From Immersiella caudata (Eukaryota > Ascomycota > Sordariomycetes > Sordariales > Lasiosphaeriaceae), in contig JAULSU010000005.1 in NCBI GenBank assembly GCA_030512335.1, positions 806,001 through 870,000 on the forward strand: a stretch of 64,000 nt of DNA, in the 5' to 3' direction. Under the pieces are notes generated by a model. It was not told where the DNA came from. It did not search any database and was given only the letters and a program-made list of their open reading frames with translations. Made by a program: the position numbers and the translations under genes. Numbering within the stretch: the first letter of the stretch is position 1; each line of letters starts with the position of its first letter. Shown piece after piece: positions 44,870-56,044 of this stretch.

Positions 44870-46347
44870 CTAACCACCGCAGCCTCCACAGCCACCACAA
44901 TTTCCATCGCAACTGGCGTTAGGGGCAGCGCACTCACCGCCACCGCCACCGCCGCAGCCGGACCCGCAGGTATCTACGGGGGGAGCGCATTCGCCAACGC
45001 CGCCAGCACCGAATAGCCCTGTAAGCACCACTGTCTCGTTGCATCGACATGACGCCAGGTCCAGCTTCCTCCGCCGTCGTTCGCTGGCGATAGCATCACG
45101 AATCTGCTCAATGTCGGCGCGCGACAGTCGCTTGTCAGGAGCAAGACGGGCAGCCTGACAGTACCAGCTCAGACAGATGGAGTACACCTCGCCAAATTGC
45201 TCGCGGTAGCGAGTACCAGTGTTCTTCGACCCACTACTAGCCACCTCTTCCGTGATAGTATCGTTGTGGTTGACGAATCGGCCGCCCGTCATCGCTTTCG
45301 AGAAGTTGGCATATTCTGCGGGGGACAGTTGATGAGTGTGCCACACCAAGTCAATGTCGAGGGTAGGAACCGCGTTCTCGCCCGCCGGGAGACTCGGTAT
45401 GAGGGAGAAGAAGCAGCGATATCGCTCTCTGGCTTGTTCGATAGCCGCAGCGCAAAAGGGGCTGTGATGCCAGCCGAATCGTGTCATCTTGAGGGCGAAG
45501 ACGGTTTGCCGTTGCACCGCGCTGGCGAGATCGAAGTCGAGACCGAGATTCCGGTACGCGAATCCAGTCTGTGACAGTTCGTGGTACGTCTCGAGCAATT
45601 TTTGCAGCTTGGTCTCCCTGCCGAGTGAATCCCGGCATAGCTCGGAGAGGGAGTCAACCAAGGTATCGCACTTCGATGCCTCTAGGGTTTCCATCAGAAA
45701 GCCTAACATGTCTGCATGAAGGCCCAGCCGATCAGCGGCCTCGACGTCTCGCCCCGAAAGCTTCCACCGGAGAGACCCACCACCCTCTCCGTCCGGACTG
45801 ATGGAGCGTTGCTGCACTAGACATCAGTATCTCGTGTTCATGGAAGCATCGAACGACAAAGCGGATATCTCACCAGTTCAGGCCACAATATGCCCTCATT
45901 GCCAGCGCCATCACTGCGAGCGGCCTTACTGAACACTTGATAGGCGTGCGGGTTGAGCATGAACGAATGCCAAGCCATCAAGACATCCAGCGGTGGCACC
46001 GACGTTTCCATCTCAATCGTCGAGCGACTTGCATGTTGGAACCAGCAGGTGAAGCGAGCAACGGCGAGCTTCACAAATGTTTCCCACACCTCCTCAGCGC
46101 CCATTCCACTGTTTCGCCCCCACTCTTCAACTCTGCCCCGCAGGTCCGCGAAGAGCTCGAGCAGCTGGAGGTGGATAGCGCAGAACTCTGCGGTTGGAAC
46201 TCCGTCGAGTGATATGTCGGCACTTTTTTCGACCACGATGACTGGCGAGGATGTGTCCGGGTGCTTTCTGGGCTGCCGGAGAGAGTGAGACGCGGCCACC
46301 AGGGACCTGATGGCATTCACAAACGGTGGCAGGTAAAGTCGCGTCAT
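44870..46347 (-). CDS. Glycine-rich-domain-containing protein (GRDP/DUF1399-like)
   Basis: 471-aa protein in two exons (46347-45874 and 45811-44870; intron 62 nt). The GRDP hallmark is present twice: PPLDVLMAWHSFMLNPHAYQ in the first half and PTLDIDLVWHTHQLSPAEYA in the second. Both centre on the WH-x3-L-x-P motif of the glycine-rich domain-containing family found in plants and fungi. The C-terminus changes to a Gly/Cys tail (CGSGCGGGGGG, then CGGCGGCGG) with at least twelve cysteines, as in several relatives; such a tail may bind metal or be cross-linked. Plant members act in stress and growth signalling; fungal roles are not known to me. It is divergent from the N-domain/ankyrin gene, with a 508-bp shared upstream region. 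Confidence 0.88.
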
Positions 46348-46855
46348 GCTTGATGAGGGCGCAGGGCTCCAGGCGCGCTGGATGATAATATCGTGGAGGT
46401 TTAGGAGAGGGCAAGTCTCAAGTCAAGAGGGCTCGCCCGGTCTCGATGTCGGCAGGTCGTTGAATGTCGTTTCGGTGAGCCGACCAGCCCCGCAATCGCT
46501 CACCAATCGTTCGCCTTCGGCGGCAAGCGCCCTGACAGGCACCCAATGGCGCAGCCCAGGCCATTCCTCTTCTGGAACACTGCCAAGGACCCCTCTCGGC
46601 TGCAGTCGTACCCCGCGTTACGCAAGTACCTCGACGCGACGCGCAGAGGGCGGACAAAGTGGTGTCACCGCTTACCGAGCTCGTGCTTGTGTGGAGCAAG
46701 TAGATCTTGGGAACCCAAAAATGGGCAACCTCCTGCGCCATCCATCATGTGACGAGCAGCCAAACCTCGAACCGCATGAGGCCTCTATTATTTTGTTCGA
46801 CGCCGCAAGAACTCAACGCTGCACCCCCTTTCGATCCAAAAGACGTCGACTGCGG
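46348..46855. promoter_or_regulatory. Divergent promoter region
   Basis: 508 bp between the starts of the GRDP gene and the ankyrin gene. No known motif was recognised. Confidence 0.45.
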
Positions 46856-49237
46856 ATGGCCGAGATTCTCGGTATCGTCGCGGGCGTGGTGGGGATCGCG
46901 GATGTTGGGTTGCGGTTATCTCAACGCGTTCACAGGGTGGTTCAAGATTGGCAAAATGCACCAGATGACATCCTCGCCCTGGGCAGAGAGGTTTCCGACA
47001 TTACAGTCGCCATGCGCAGTATCCAAGATGCTTGTCAGTCTGTCAAAGTATCCCTGTCCGCAGACCCAGAGGTTGTCATCAACTTGAGGATGAGCACTGA
47101 GAAAGCCGCGACCATTCTTGACGAGATCGATAGCGCAATCCAAGAACTGGCATCAACGCCAAAGTTCAAGAGACGGGCCAAATGGCTGGCCATGCGCTCT
47201 CCGCTCGGTCGCAAGAGGCAAGGGCTACGTGACCTTCGAGTCAATATTAGAGATATTCTCAGCGCATGGGGAGTGTAAGTTCCCTTTTGGTTGCCAAAAC
47301 CTCTTCAGTCCGCCGTAGTCGACACATTGGCTAAGCGCAGTTCTAGTTCCTCGGACGTGCGGGTTGAGCTAGAGCTCCTATCCCTCAAGTCGAACCTGAA
47401 ACAAGCAAATGAAACAGTGGCGGAGAGACTTGACACCATAAGTCGCGGCTTCTCACAACTCAGTCAGCAGCTTGTTCACTTGGAAAGGGCAGACACGAAA
47501 AGGATGCGAACAAACAAAGGCAGTCTCGACAGCGCGATCTCGGATTCTGTCCATCAGTTGCTGATGGGTCGGCAACAACCAGAAAGAGACACCATAATTA
47601 CCACACGAGATACAGGATCTTTTCGAGGCCTGACGCATGAGAACCGTTACGGCTCTGGATACTTCACCATAGAGGCGGCGTACAGAAATCGTGGCTGTAC
47701 CAGATCCTGCACATGCTCCTGCCATTCAGAACCCACGGACACGCGTTGCACAACTTGGAGAACGCCGCCCGTTGTTCGTCGCCTGTTGGGAGTTCTCTTC
47801 GCTCAATACTCCGGGTCCCCTACTTCGAACACCATATGCGACAACCTCGGCTGCAAAAACACCCATGCGAAAACGTTGGAAGTTGTATACGATTTTCCCC
47901 TTTGGTGTCTAAACTGGGGCATCCACGTTCTTGTGCAGCGGGGGATAACTGGCTCCCCGTCCTTAACACTTACACCCCGATATCGGGTCTCCTTTCGAGC
48001 CGGCGGGCTACTGCACGCGGTCAACTCCAGCAACATCGATCTCGTGCGTGCCAGCGTTGAAGCATCACCCTACAGCGTGCACTTCCAAGCATATCAGACT
48101 GGTTACACGGCTTTGCACTACGCGTGTCTCAAATGTGATGATGGAACCGCAGCAGAGATTATACGGCTGCTGTTGCGGTCCGGAGCTGACTTCAGCGTCG
48201 AGAATGACAATGGGCAATCTGCAGGAAGCATAGCCGCATGCCAGATCTTGTTGGGCCTGATGCCTGATGCGCTTGTGACCGAGATCTCCAACTGGACGTC
48301 CGTGTCCCGGCTTGTGGAGGAGGTCGAGCTTTCCCCCATCAGTGAAGTTGTCCTCGGCGTCCGGATGGGCAACATTGAAACGATGCTGAGAAACATGACA
48401 CCATCAAGACTCAAGCTGCACGAGTTTGACAACACCGGGAATACCCCTCTGTACTGGGCAGCGCGAGCGGGTGACCTACCGATCGTCAAGGCCCTTGTCC
48501 GGTCAGGGGTCGATATCAACATCCGGACAAAGTCCAACAAGACCTCCTTGATCGGTGCCTGCGACAGCACTGTGATAAGCACAGAGTGTTTCCGCTGGCT
48601 ACTCCAGAACGGCGCCGACCCATACCAAACCGACAGCAACGGGTTCAACTCCTTGACCTCTGGATGTTGTCGCAGGACGCTCCCCGCTGTCCAAGAGCTC
48701 CTTGCATGGGGTCTGAACGTGAACACACGCGACGCCATGGGCCGGACCGGCCTCAGCTGCGCGGCGCAGTACGACCAAAACCACATCGTCAGTTACCTTC
48801 TCGACCAGAATGCCGACACGGAACTAGAAAATAGGCTTGGGTGGACTCCAGTCATCAACGCGGTCCTCAACAACTCACACAAGTGTCTGCGCATACTCCT
48901 GCGGCGTGGTGCTGACCACACCTTCGTCAGCCGCTACGGGTGGTCTATCCTCCACTGCGCAGCTCAAGCTGGCGACCTGCAGACAATGAGGATACTGACG
49001 GAGCACCGGCTCAGGGGCGTTGACGCACGGGCAAGAACAACGATGTACGGAAACCTGAACGCTGAGGAGATCTTCCTCAAGCATCGCAGGAAGCATCCTC
49101 AGGCTGAGGTGTTGCTAGCAGCCCTAAGAGGCCTAATTGCGGCTGTGGAAGAGGCCAACAACGAAGTTTGTGACGTTGATGAGGACTGGGAAGGCAGAGA
49201 AGAGATCTTCTACGAGGCTGTTGAGTACCTCTTGTAA
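46856..49237 (+). CDS. STAND-type N-domain plus ankyrin-repeat protein
   Basis: 771-aa protein in two exons (46856-47274 and 47341-49237). The N-terminus, MAEILGIVAGVVGIADVGLRLS, and the following helices match the fungal N-terminal (SesA/HeLo-like) domain usually found at the front of STAND NTPases. A linker with a coiled coil follows. Next is a Cys-rich block (CTRSCTCSCH) and a conserved YDFPLWCLNWG region seen before ankyrins in such proteins, then about seven ankyrin repeats from residue 394 to about 735 (for example GYTALHYACLKC, GNTPLYWAARAGDLPIVKAL, GWSILHCAAQAGDLQTM). There is no NACHT or NB-ARC P-loop, so sensing repeats are joined directly to the putative effector domain. The splice acceptor at 47340 was chosen because nearer ones give stops. 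A role in incompatibility or defence is inference. Confidence 0.86.
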
Positions 49238-49802
49238 GGCATTGCGGGGAGGCTTCTTAGCCGTGGCCGGGAACAAGCCAACCGGAGAGGCCGGCGTTGT
49301 CTGGACATACCGGAAAGAGTTCGATGTCTCACCGCCGTCCAGAGGAAGGAGTTCTGTATCGGAGGTGTGCCTAGGATTCTCGGCCAACTCGTTGCAACGA
49401 GGCCGACAAACTCGGCCGCAGGCTTTTGTCCACCAATGAACGCTGCATGTTTGGAGGGCGTGGAAGACTAACAATGCTACTTAATAACTTCACCGAGAAG
49501 TTTGCCCAAAGCGTCAAAGCAAACAGTTGGAGGCCTAAGACATCGCTGCAGCCTTCGGGTGAAGGCAACAAAGCGCGAGCAACGCGTGAAGGCTCCGCAT
49601 AAAAGCCTGATGAGAATCGCTTGAGATGGAAGAAAATTCTTCAGCCCTAGCTCGGTCAGGAAACAGTGAGACCAGAAACTTCTTTTCCAAGCTTTTCCTC
49701 CCTACCCCTCCAAAGGTTTCCTGTTCATCCACCATTTTGTGTTCTTTTCATCCCACCAACTCGAGCAGCAAACCAACAAAAACAACTTCGACAACGGGCG
49801 CC
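49238..49802. promoter_or_regulatory. Spacer/promoter before the dynamin-like gene
   Basis: 565 bp between same-strand genes; no gene and no recognised motif. The last 120 bp are C/T- and CA-rich, as in fungal leaders. Confidence 0.4.
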
Positions 49803-52322
49803 ATGAAGTTTGTCGATCAAGGTGCCAATGGCGCCGGTCTCGGTAACCGCGCCTTGCTTGACAAGGTGGACCGACTACGTGAGCTCGGCGTTTCAGCTAC
49901 CATCCCGCTGCCGCAGGTAAGTTGGCTGTTGACAAAGTTCGGGCACTGGGAGCATTGAACTAACCCGGTATCCCAACCAAGATCGTCGTCGCCGGTCAGC
50001 AGTCAGCCGGCAAATCTAGCCTCCTCGAGAGCTTGACGGGTATCTCATTCCCTCGTTCTGTATCCCTTTGCACGCGGTTTGCAACCGAGATTATTTGCCG
50101 CCGCGAGGTGGAGACAAGCATCGTGGTCACGATTCAACCTGCGCAAGGATCTTCCGCGGCGCAAATTGAAGCCGCTCGTAATTTCCACCGCACCGTATCG
50201 AGCTTCACTGGTGATGAATTCGCGGTGGTCTACAAGGACGTGAGGTCTCTGCGTTCGCTTGGGCGGAAAAAAAACTGACACATAAGCAGGCCACTGCTGC
50301 GATGGGACTTCGAGCCGAGGGAGACGCGACATCCAATGCTCCCACCTTCACTACAGCGGTCCTGCGCATCGAGTCCTGCGGCCCGGAAGAGGAGCACTTG
50401 ACGCTCATCGACATTCCTGGCCTGTTTGACAACGTCACGCCCGGCGTCACAACCAACGCCGACATTGCTCTCGTCAAAGAGATGGTTAAGTCTTACATCA
50501 AGGACTCCCGTACCATGTAAACTGCGGCCTCTCTGCTCATGTGTCGGCAACACTGACTGACTTCTCTCTCCAGAATCCTTGCTGTCGTCCCCTGCAATGC
50601 AGACATTGCCAACCAGGCCATCATCCGTTTGGCGTCGGAAGTTGATCCAGAGGGACAACGCACGCTTGGTGTGCTCACCAAGCCCGACCTCGCCGCTGCC
50701 GAGATGGCGACAATGCAAGCCGCCGCCGACCTCGTCCGTGGACGCCGTCGCGATCTCAAGCTCGGTTATTGTATCGTTCGCAACCGGGGCGCGGATGACA
50801 ACAGCGTAACCTTGGACATGGAGGCCCGAAACGCCCAAGAGCGCGAGTTCTTCTCCAGCTCTCCGTGGAACACACTCGATCCCACCCGCATCGGCATCCC
50901 TGCTCTGCGTTCTCGACTCAGGACACTTCTCATGGATCGCACGAAGACGGAATTCCCGAACGTCAAGCGCGACATGCTTCAGCAACTGAAGGACGCACAG
51001 CTAATGCTTGCCGGAATGGGAGAGGCGCGAAGCACGCGGAGCGAGCAGCTTGCTTATCTCTGCAAGGTTGCTCGTCATTTCAGCGGCCTCGTCGACTATG
51101 GCCGCAACGCGTACTATGCTGGAGATCCTGTCTTTTCCCGCAAGGAAGACCTCCGTCTCATCACACGCGCCAGGGAGTTAAATGAGAGCTTCGCACACAC
51201 CTTCTTCAAGAGTGGCCATTACATCGACTTCGACGCGGCGAACTCCCAGAAGCTGTCAAAGGAAGAGCAGGATCGACTCGAGCGCGTTTTGAACGAGTTG
51301 AACCTTGCCGAAGACTCGGATGGCTCGACCACCGATGCAGACGAGTCGAGTCTGGAGCCGATCGAGTCGTTTATAGCTGAGCGGGACGCGGGCTACCCGG
51401 TTTCGTTCAAGATCCCGATCAACAGCCAGTACGATCTGCACGAGATCCTTGAAGAGCCTTTCAGCTGCACCAAGCCTTTGTCCAGAGCTCTGCTGAAGGA
51501 AATCGAGGGAATGTATCACAAGTACCGCGGCTACGAGCTTGGAACAGTAGGTTCTTGATCTCTCCCGCCCCACCACCAAAGATTCCTTTGGTATGACCCA
51601 ACCGCTGACAATCTTTCTAGTTTGGAAACTCGGTGATTCCAGCCATGTTCAAGATGCAAGCGCAGAAATGGGAGGCACTTACTCTCAACCACATGAGCAA
51701 CGCAGTGCTCATTGTCCATCACTTCATCTTGGCAGTCATCGAGGAAGCCTGCCCCGACCCCACCGTTCGCGACCCGCTCTGGGCGCTCCTCCTCGAAGAG
51801 TTGATCCCTTGCTACCGTCGTGCCATGGAACACGCCAAGTTCCTGCTGTCGGTTGAACTCAATGGTCCAGCCGTCACTTGCAACCCAGCCTTCCAAATAT
51901 CGATGGAAAATTCCCGCCAGGCGCGCTTGACTCACGCAGCCAAGAAGCACACGGTCGAAGTCCCGAGGGGCGTCAAGGGAGTCCAAGAGGGCAATTACAT
52001 CAATGTGGACGACCTCGCCAAGTGCACCGACGCAAACACAACGAGCGAGGTGGTGCTGCGCATCCACGACGTGACGAAGAGCTACTACGAGGTCGCGCGC
52101 ACCCGTTTCGTTGACAACATTTGCGCCCATGCGGTCGACCACTTCTTGCTGAGTGCAGAGGATGGACCTCTCAAGGTGTTCAATTCGGAGTTCGTCACGA
52201 GAATGACGGATGAGGATCTGGATACCGTGGCTGGGGAGGACACGGTTAGCCGTAACCAGCGCGTCTTGCTGAAGCAGCAGATGGAGCTGCTGGAGAAGGC
52301 GGTCAAGATTCTACGTAGTTGA
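49803..52322 (+). CDS. Dynamin/Mx-like large GTPase
   Basis: 757-aa GTPase in five exons: 49803-49916, 49982-50239, 50290-50516, 50574-51546 and 51621-52322; all joins keep frame. GTPase motifs are complete: G1 GQQSAGKSS (residues 43-51), switch-I Thr in CTRFATEI, G3 DIPG (165-168) and G4 TKPD (235-238). The join at intron 3 restores IILAVVPCNADI, the conserved core strand. The C-terminal half is long, helical and charged, equivalent to the middle/stalk and GED parts. No pleckstrin-homology or Pro-rich domain is present, as in Mx-type proteins and fungal dynamin-like relatives. Such proteins remodel membranes or bind nucleocapsids; the fungal paralogues are numerous and mostly uncharacterised. 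It is distinct from the core fungal dynamins Vps1 and Dnm1 in its divergent stalk. Confidence 0.93.
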
Positions 52323-53259
52323 ACGGGCAGAGGTTGGTTGAGGCTGCCTGTGGGATCTCCTGGAAAGCATGCTGGTTCAATTATCTCGCTGCATCGGCTG
52401 TGCTGATGGAAAATCATGGAGCTTGCGTCTTTAGAGAATCCGTAGTGGATAGATAGCACAGTTTGGCAATCTCACTTTCTCCCTCCTCGTCTCGACCCCC
52501 TCTGCTTCCACCACCCGTTCCAGCCCCCTAAACATATCCTACGTGCAACGCATACTGCCCCCTTTCCCCATTGCCAGGTGCAACTAGGATGGGCTGTGAC
52601 GTTGTGAAGCGAAAAGATGAAATTGGAGAGCGTTTGGGACCGGTAAAGTAAACTGGCTTATTGTGGCTGTAGGACGAAATTTCCACAAAGTTCCCTGCTT
52701 GACAAAGTCGCCAAAATACAGACGGAAAGAACAGTAACAACAAGGTAGTCACCCCTCTGCAGCAAAATCAGGGTCGGGGCAACGAGATAGAGAAACACTT
52801 TGCGAGGGGTTTGCGGGTCCACGGGTACGGCTTGAGACACCCTCCTCCATCTCCCTGTGCTGCTCTTCTGCCACACCATGCGGGGTTTGGCAACAGCACC
52901 GCGTCCGTTCGCTGGATGAGAGAGGGGACGTTTCTTGTGACATGACTGTGTTTCTCAGGCATGACAAACCACAACGACGTGTTACCGATAAGACCATAAC
53001 AATCCAAACGAGGTTTCTCCAGGGGGTCTCTCCAAAGACCTGAATCCTTCCTCTCCACTTCCCCATAGCCAAGTAACGAACTTGGATAACGTGCATGCCC
53101 TTTTTGATGTAGTGGCCCCGTTCTCCACCGTCCCGTAAATACCTGCATCTCCCTCCCAAAAGGTCTCGTTCTGTCCTGTACTCTCTGTCCATCCTGTCAG
53201 ATTAAATGATAAAAACCAACACTTCTTCAGCCACTCGCCCTTATTCCAAGCTCCCCAGT
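52323..53259. other. Intergenic region
   Basis: About 940 bp without a supportable gene. Minus-strand frames overlap here, but none shows motifs or a coherent composition. Confidence 0.4.
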
Positions 53260-53538
53260 TCAACCACAAACATTCGCAACCGCGAGCTTCCTCTGCGTCA
53301 CCGCGACGGCTGCAACATCCTTGAGCGGGAATCTTGGCACCTTGCCAAGCGAGGGTCTTGTCGGCGGGACGAAGGTGGCGAGTAGGACAAATGAGGCGAC
53401 CAAAGCCACACCGCCACAGGCGTATCGGCGGTTACTGGTATGATTCTGGATGCCAGCACTAGAATTCTGGTTACGGTGGATCATGACGCTCTGTCTCCTG
53501 CCCGCGGGGCCGAGGACGCGGATGAGTTGTTGGTGCAT
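53260..53538 (-). CDS. Small single-TM protein (92 aa), hypothetical
   Basis: A short single-exon frame from the ATG at 53538. A basic, Gln/Arg-rich N-terminus (about 35 residues) leads to one hydrophobic helix (GGVALVASFVLLATFV) and a short Pro/Lys-rich tail. The basic leader and single helix resemble small mitochondrial inner-membrane proteins, but this is only a shape argument. It is short enough to be chance; the clean start and helix placement make it worth listing. Confidence 0.4.
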   Translation of the reverse strand: MHQQLIRVLGPAGRRQSVMIHRNQNSSAGIQNHTSNRRYACGGVALVASFVLLATFVPPTRPSLGKVPRFPLKDVAAVAVTQRKLAVANVCG

Positions 53539-54012
53539 GATGATTTCCGACCGAGTTGAGTTGGATGAGTTGCTTGATGATGGCGCTGTATGATGGCTCG
53601 AGCGATATTTTCAGGCGATGAGCAGACGATGAGGACCAGCCGAAAGATATTGCAAAGTTGAAAAAAAGGGCGGGGCAGAAAGCCAGTGGAGTAAGATTGG
53701 ATGGAAAGAAATTCACTTGCCCACATGGCTTGCAATGTTTGCGCCACCGGGGAAGGTTTAGAAAGCCGGTGCAAGAAGCTTCGGTGGCGCTGCCTTGCTC
53801 TGTGCAACGAAAATGGAGTTCCTCAAAGAACGTGAAAGCGTGAAAACAGAGTTCCATCAAAGACCCTCTGGTCACAATGACATTGTGCCCAAAAATTGCA
53901 AAGACAATCTGACGTTGCGGGGAAGACCGTAGACCTGCCTCCCGCCTCTCACCCCCATCCATTGAAGTTGCACCATCTCACCGCTCAAGTCAACTAAACA
54001 AGGGAAAAAAAA
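53539..54012. other. Intergenic region
   Basis: 474 bp upstream of the small membrane ORF and downstream of the nucleotidyltransferase gene. Nothing recognised. Confidence 0.4.
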
Positions 54013-54828
54013 TCACAAATCATCAACCGCCATCCCCCCATTCAACCAAGTCAACTCCACATCTGTCATAAACTGCGACCCCCATCTCTGCCAACCATCC
54101 ACCGGCATGCCCTCCTCCCACTCCTTGTACCCCTTGATCATTTCAAAGAAAGCCTGCACATTCTCCTCAGACGGCTCCTCATTCATCTTCTCAATCGCGT
54201 GAACCACGCCCTCAGGCTTATCCACCGCACGCTCCAGCTCCCTAATTGCCCATTTGTGAAACGGATACAGCATTTCGTTATCAGCCAGGATGAGCCGGAT
54301 CCCGAACATCGTCAGCTTAGCCACGGCGAGGTTCAGCAGAAATCGATTCCCCTTGGCCCGCGCCTCGGCTGAGAACCAGCGCCATGCTGCGAATTGCGCA
54401 CGGAACTGCTTCAGCCGCTGCTTCTTATTCGCGACGGGGTACGTTGTCGCGCGACGCAGCAGCGCGTCAAGTTCCTCGTCTGGGAGTCCAGAAATGCGGT
54501 TGAACAAAATGCGCGCGTCTTTGAAACCGTAACGAGCTGGCTCGCTACCGCGCTCAATGACATCGTTGATGAAGCAGATGGATGTGAACTTTCCGTCGAT
54601 GAAGCCGCCAGGATATGTTGCGAGCTCGGCGTTGTGGTAGGTGAGACGCCCAGCTTTAGCCTGCGCGGCGTGGTCAGCGTCAGAGAGGAGGATGAGGACG
54701 TCTACATCGGAGGAGGCCTTTTCGAAGCCGTGAGCGATGGAGCCGCCGAGGAGGAGGGCGAGGACGGTGGGATCGGCCTCGAAGTGGGCGGTGACGTTGC
54801 GGATGGTGTCAGCGTGGTGGGGATACAT
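54013..54828 (-). CDS. Nucleotidyltransferase-fold protein
   Basis: Intronless 271-aa protein starting at the ATG at 54828. The N-terminal third has the minimal nucleotidyltransferase signature: GGSIAHG (residues 28-34), then SSDVDVLILL with the metal-binding Asp41 and Asp43 in the GS-x(n)-DxD arrangement of the DNA polymerase beta superfamily. A helical C-terminal domain (GNRFLLNLAVAKLTMFGIRL) fits a MNT/KNT-type substrate-binding bundle. Enzymes of this type transfer NMP to small molecules such as aminoglycosides, or to proteins or RNA. The closest general look is to bacterial-type stand-alone nucleotidyltransferases; with no intron among intron-bearing neighbours, an origin by transfer is possible but not shown. 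The substrate is unknown. Confidence 0.85.
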   Translation of the reverse strand: MYPHHADTIRNVTAHFEADPTVLALLLGGSIAHGFEKASSDVDVLILLSDADHAAQAKAGRLTYHNAELATYPGGFIDGKFTSICFINDVIERGSEPARYGFKDARILFNRISGLPDEELDALLRRATTYPVANKKQRLKQFRAQFAAWRWFSAEARAKGNRFLLNLAVAKLTMFGIRLILADNEMLYPFHKWAIRELERAVDKPEGVVHAIEKMNEEPSEENVQAFFEMIKGYKEWEEGMPVDGWQRWGSQFMTDVELTWLNGGMAVDDL

Positions 54829-56044
54829 CCTTTGTGCTGGGCGGAGAGTTAGATATGGTGAGAAGTTCAGGGGGTGAGCAGGCTCAAGATGCAGCGGGAT
54901 GAAGCTTCAAAAGGTTGTTGGCTGAGATCCTGCATCTCGCCAAACCAGGCAACCACCGCAGTTCCAGCTACACAACGTTGCCGAATGCTCTGGGTTCTCC
55001 ACGGAGGGGACGACAAAACTCCGGTCCCGGCCCGGCTCGTGTAGGCACCCCCAGCGGTAGAATTATCCGCCTTTTGGTCTCGTACTAGCTCCGCTCGCCT
55101 GCTTTCAAATATATTTCTGATTTGCCGCATGGTTGTTGAGTGTTTGTGCAGATCTAGGGCGTTGTGTGGTGAAGGTTTATTTGAAGGCACTACAGGCGAA
55201 AACGTCCGATCTGACTGTGACCGAACCTTCGGGAAGTTCCGCCTTGGTCATGGATATGACCCCCTGGACTCGGTAGGTACTCGTTGGATTGTGGCATCAG
55301 TCTGTTGTTTCCAGTTTCGGCTCTGTGAGTTGCCCATGCTGAGAGCACTGATGCGGGTGGTCTGAGCAGATACATTTGTCGGACGATTTTCTCCGCCCAC
55401 AAAAGGCAACCGTGACGGGGAGATCAATCTTCCCCGCAGCCTTCTTCCCAATTCGTCTTGTCCCAAATATTCCCCCCAGGTTTGATTAATATCTCTCCCA
55501 CGCGAAAAACAAGCCCAATTCGCTTCTTTTGTCCTGCCTTGTCGGAGAGAGCCGAGCATCCATGTCGGCGCTGCACATGTGCTGCCAATTGCCACGCGCG
55601 CCCAATGTAACCCGTTCAGAATCCGGCACGTCCGAATCCTGGGGTTCAGACGCTCCCCGGTCGATGGGTTCATTAGTCCTGATGCCAAGAGCTAATAGTC
55701 GGCGATGCTGGTCAGCAGTTCCCTCAATTGGGCGAAGCATGATATGCAGCTCCCCGGCACACGCATCGGCAAGCACTTCCGGGAGTTGTCCTTCCCTGCT
55801 AAAGCCCAAGACCGCAATCACCTCCGCCCTTGATGCTGCAACGCTATCCCTTTGCGACCGCAGCTGTTGATTTATTAACGCGCTGAGATGCAGGCAGTCA
55901 CAAACGCGTTGAAGTGGCACTTGGCCAAGTTACCTGGTATTATCGCCGCCTCATGTATCGTATATCAATCACTGCTCGTCGCTCGCAGATCCTGCTCTCG
56001 GTCCCAGGCTGTCGACCCAGGTGCATTCGCTTATCAGAGAAAAT
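54829..56044. promoter_or_regulatory. Divergent intergenic region
   Basis: About 1.2 kb between the nucleotidyltransferase and GMC genes, which point away from each other. Medium frames near 55486-55920 lack motifs on both strands, so I see only promoter space. Confidence 0.4.

Noticed and set aside
55486..55920. 144-aa minus-strand frame between the nucleotidyltransferase and GMC genes
   Set aside because: Lies in a divergent promoter region and shows no domain; the opposite strand is open too, as often seen by chance in GC-rich DNA.
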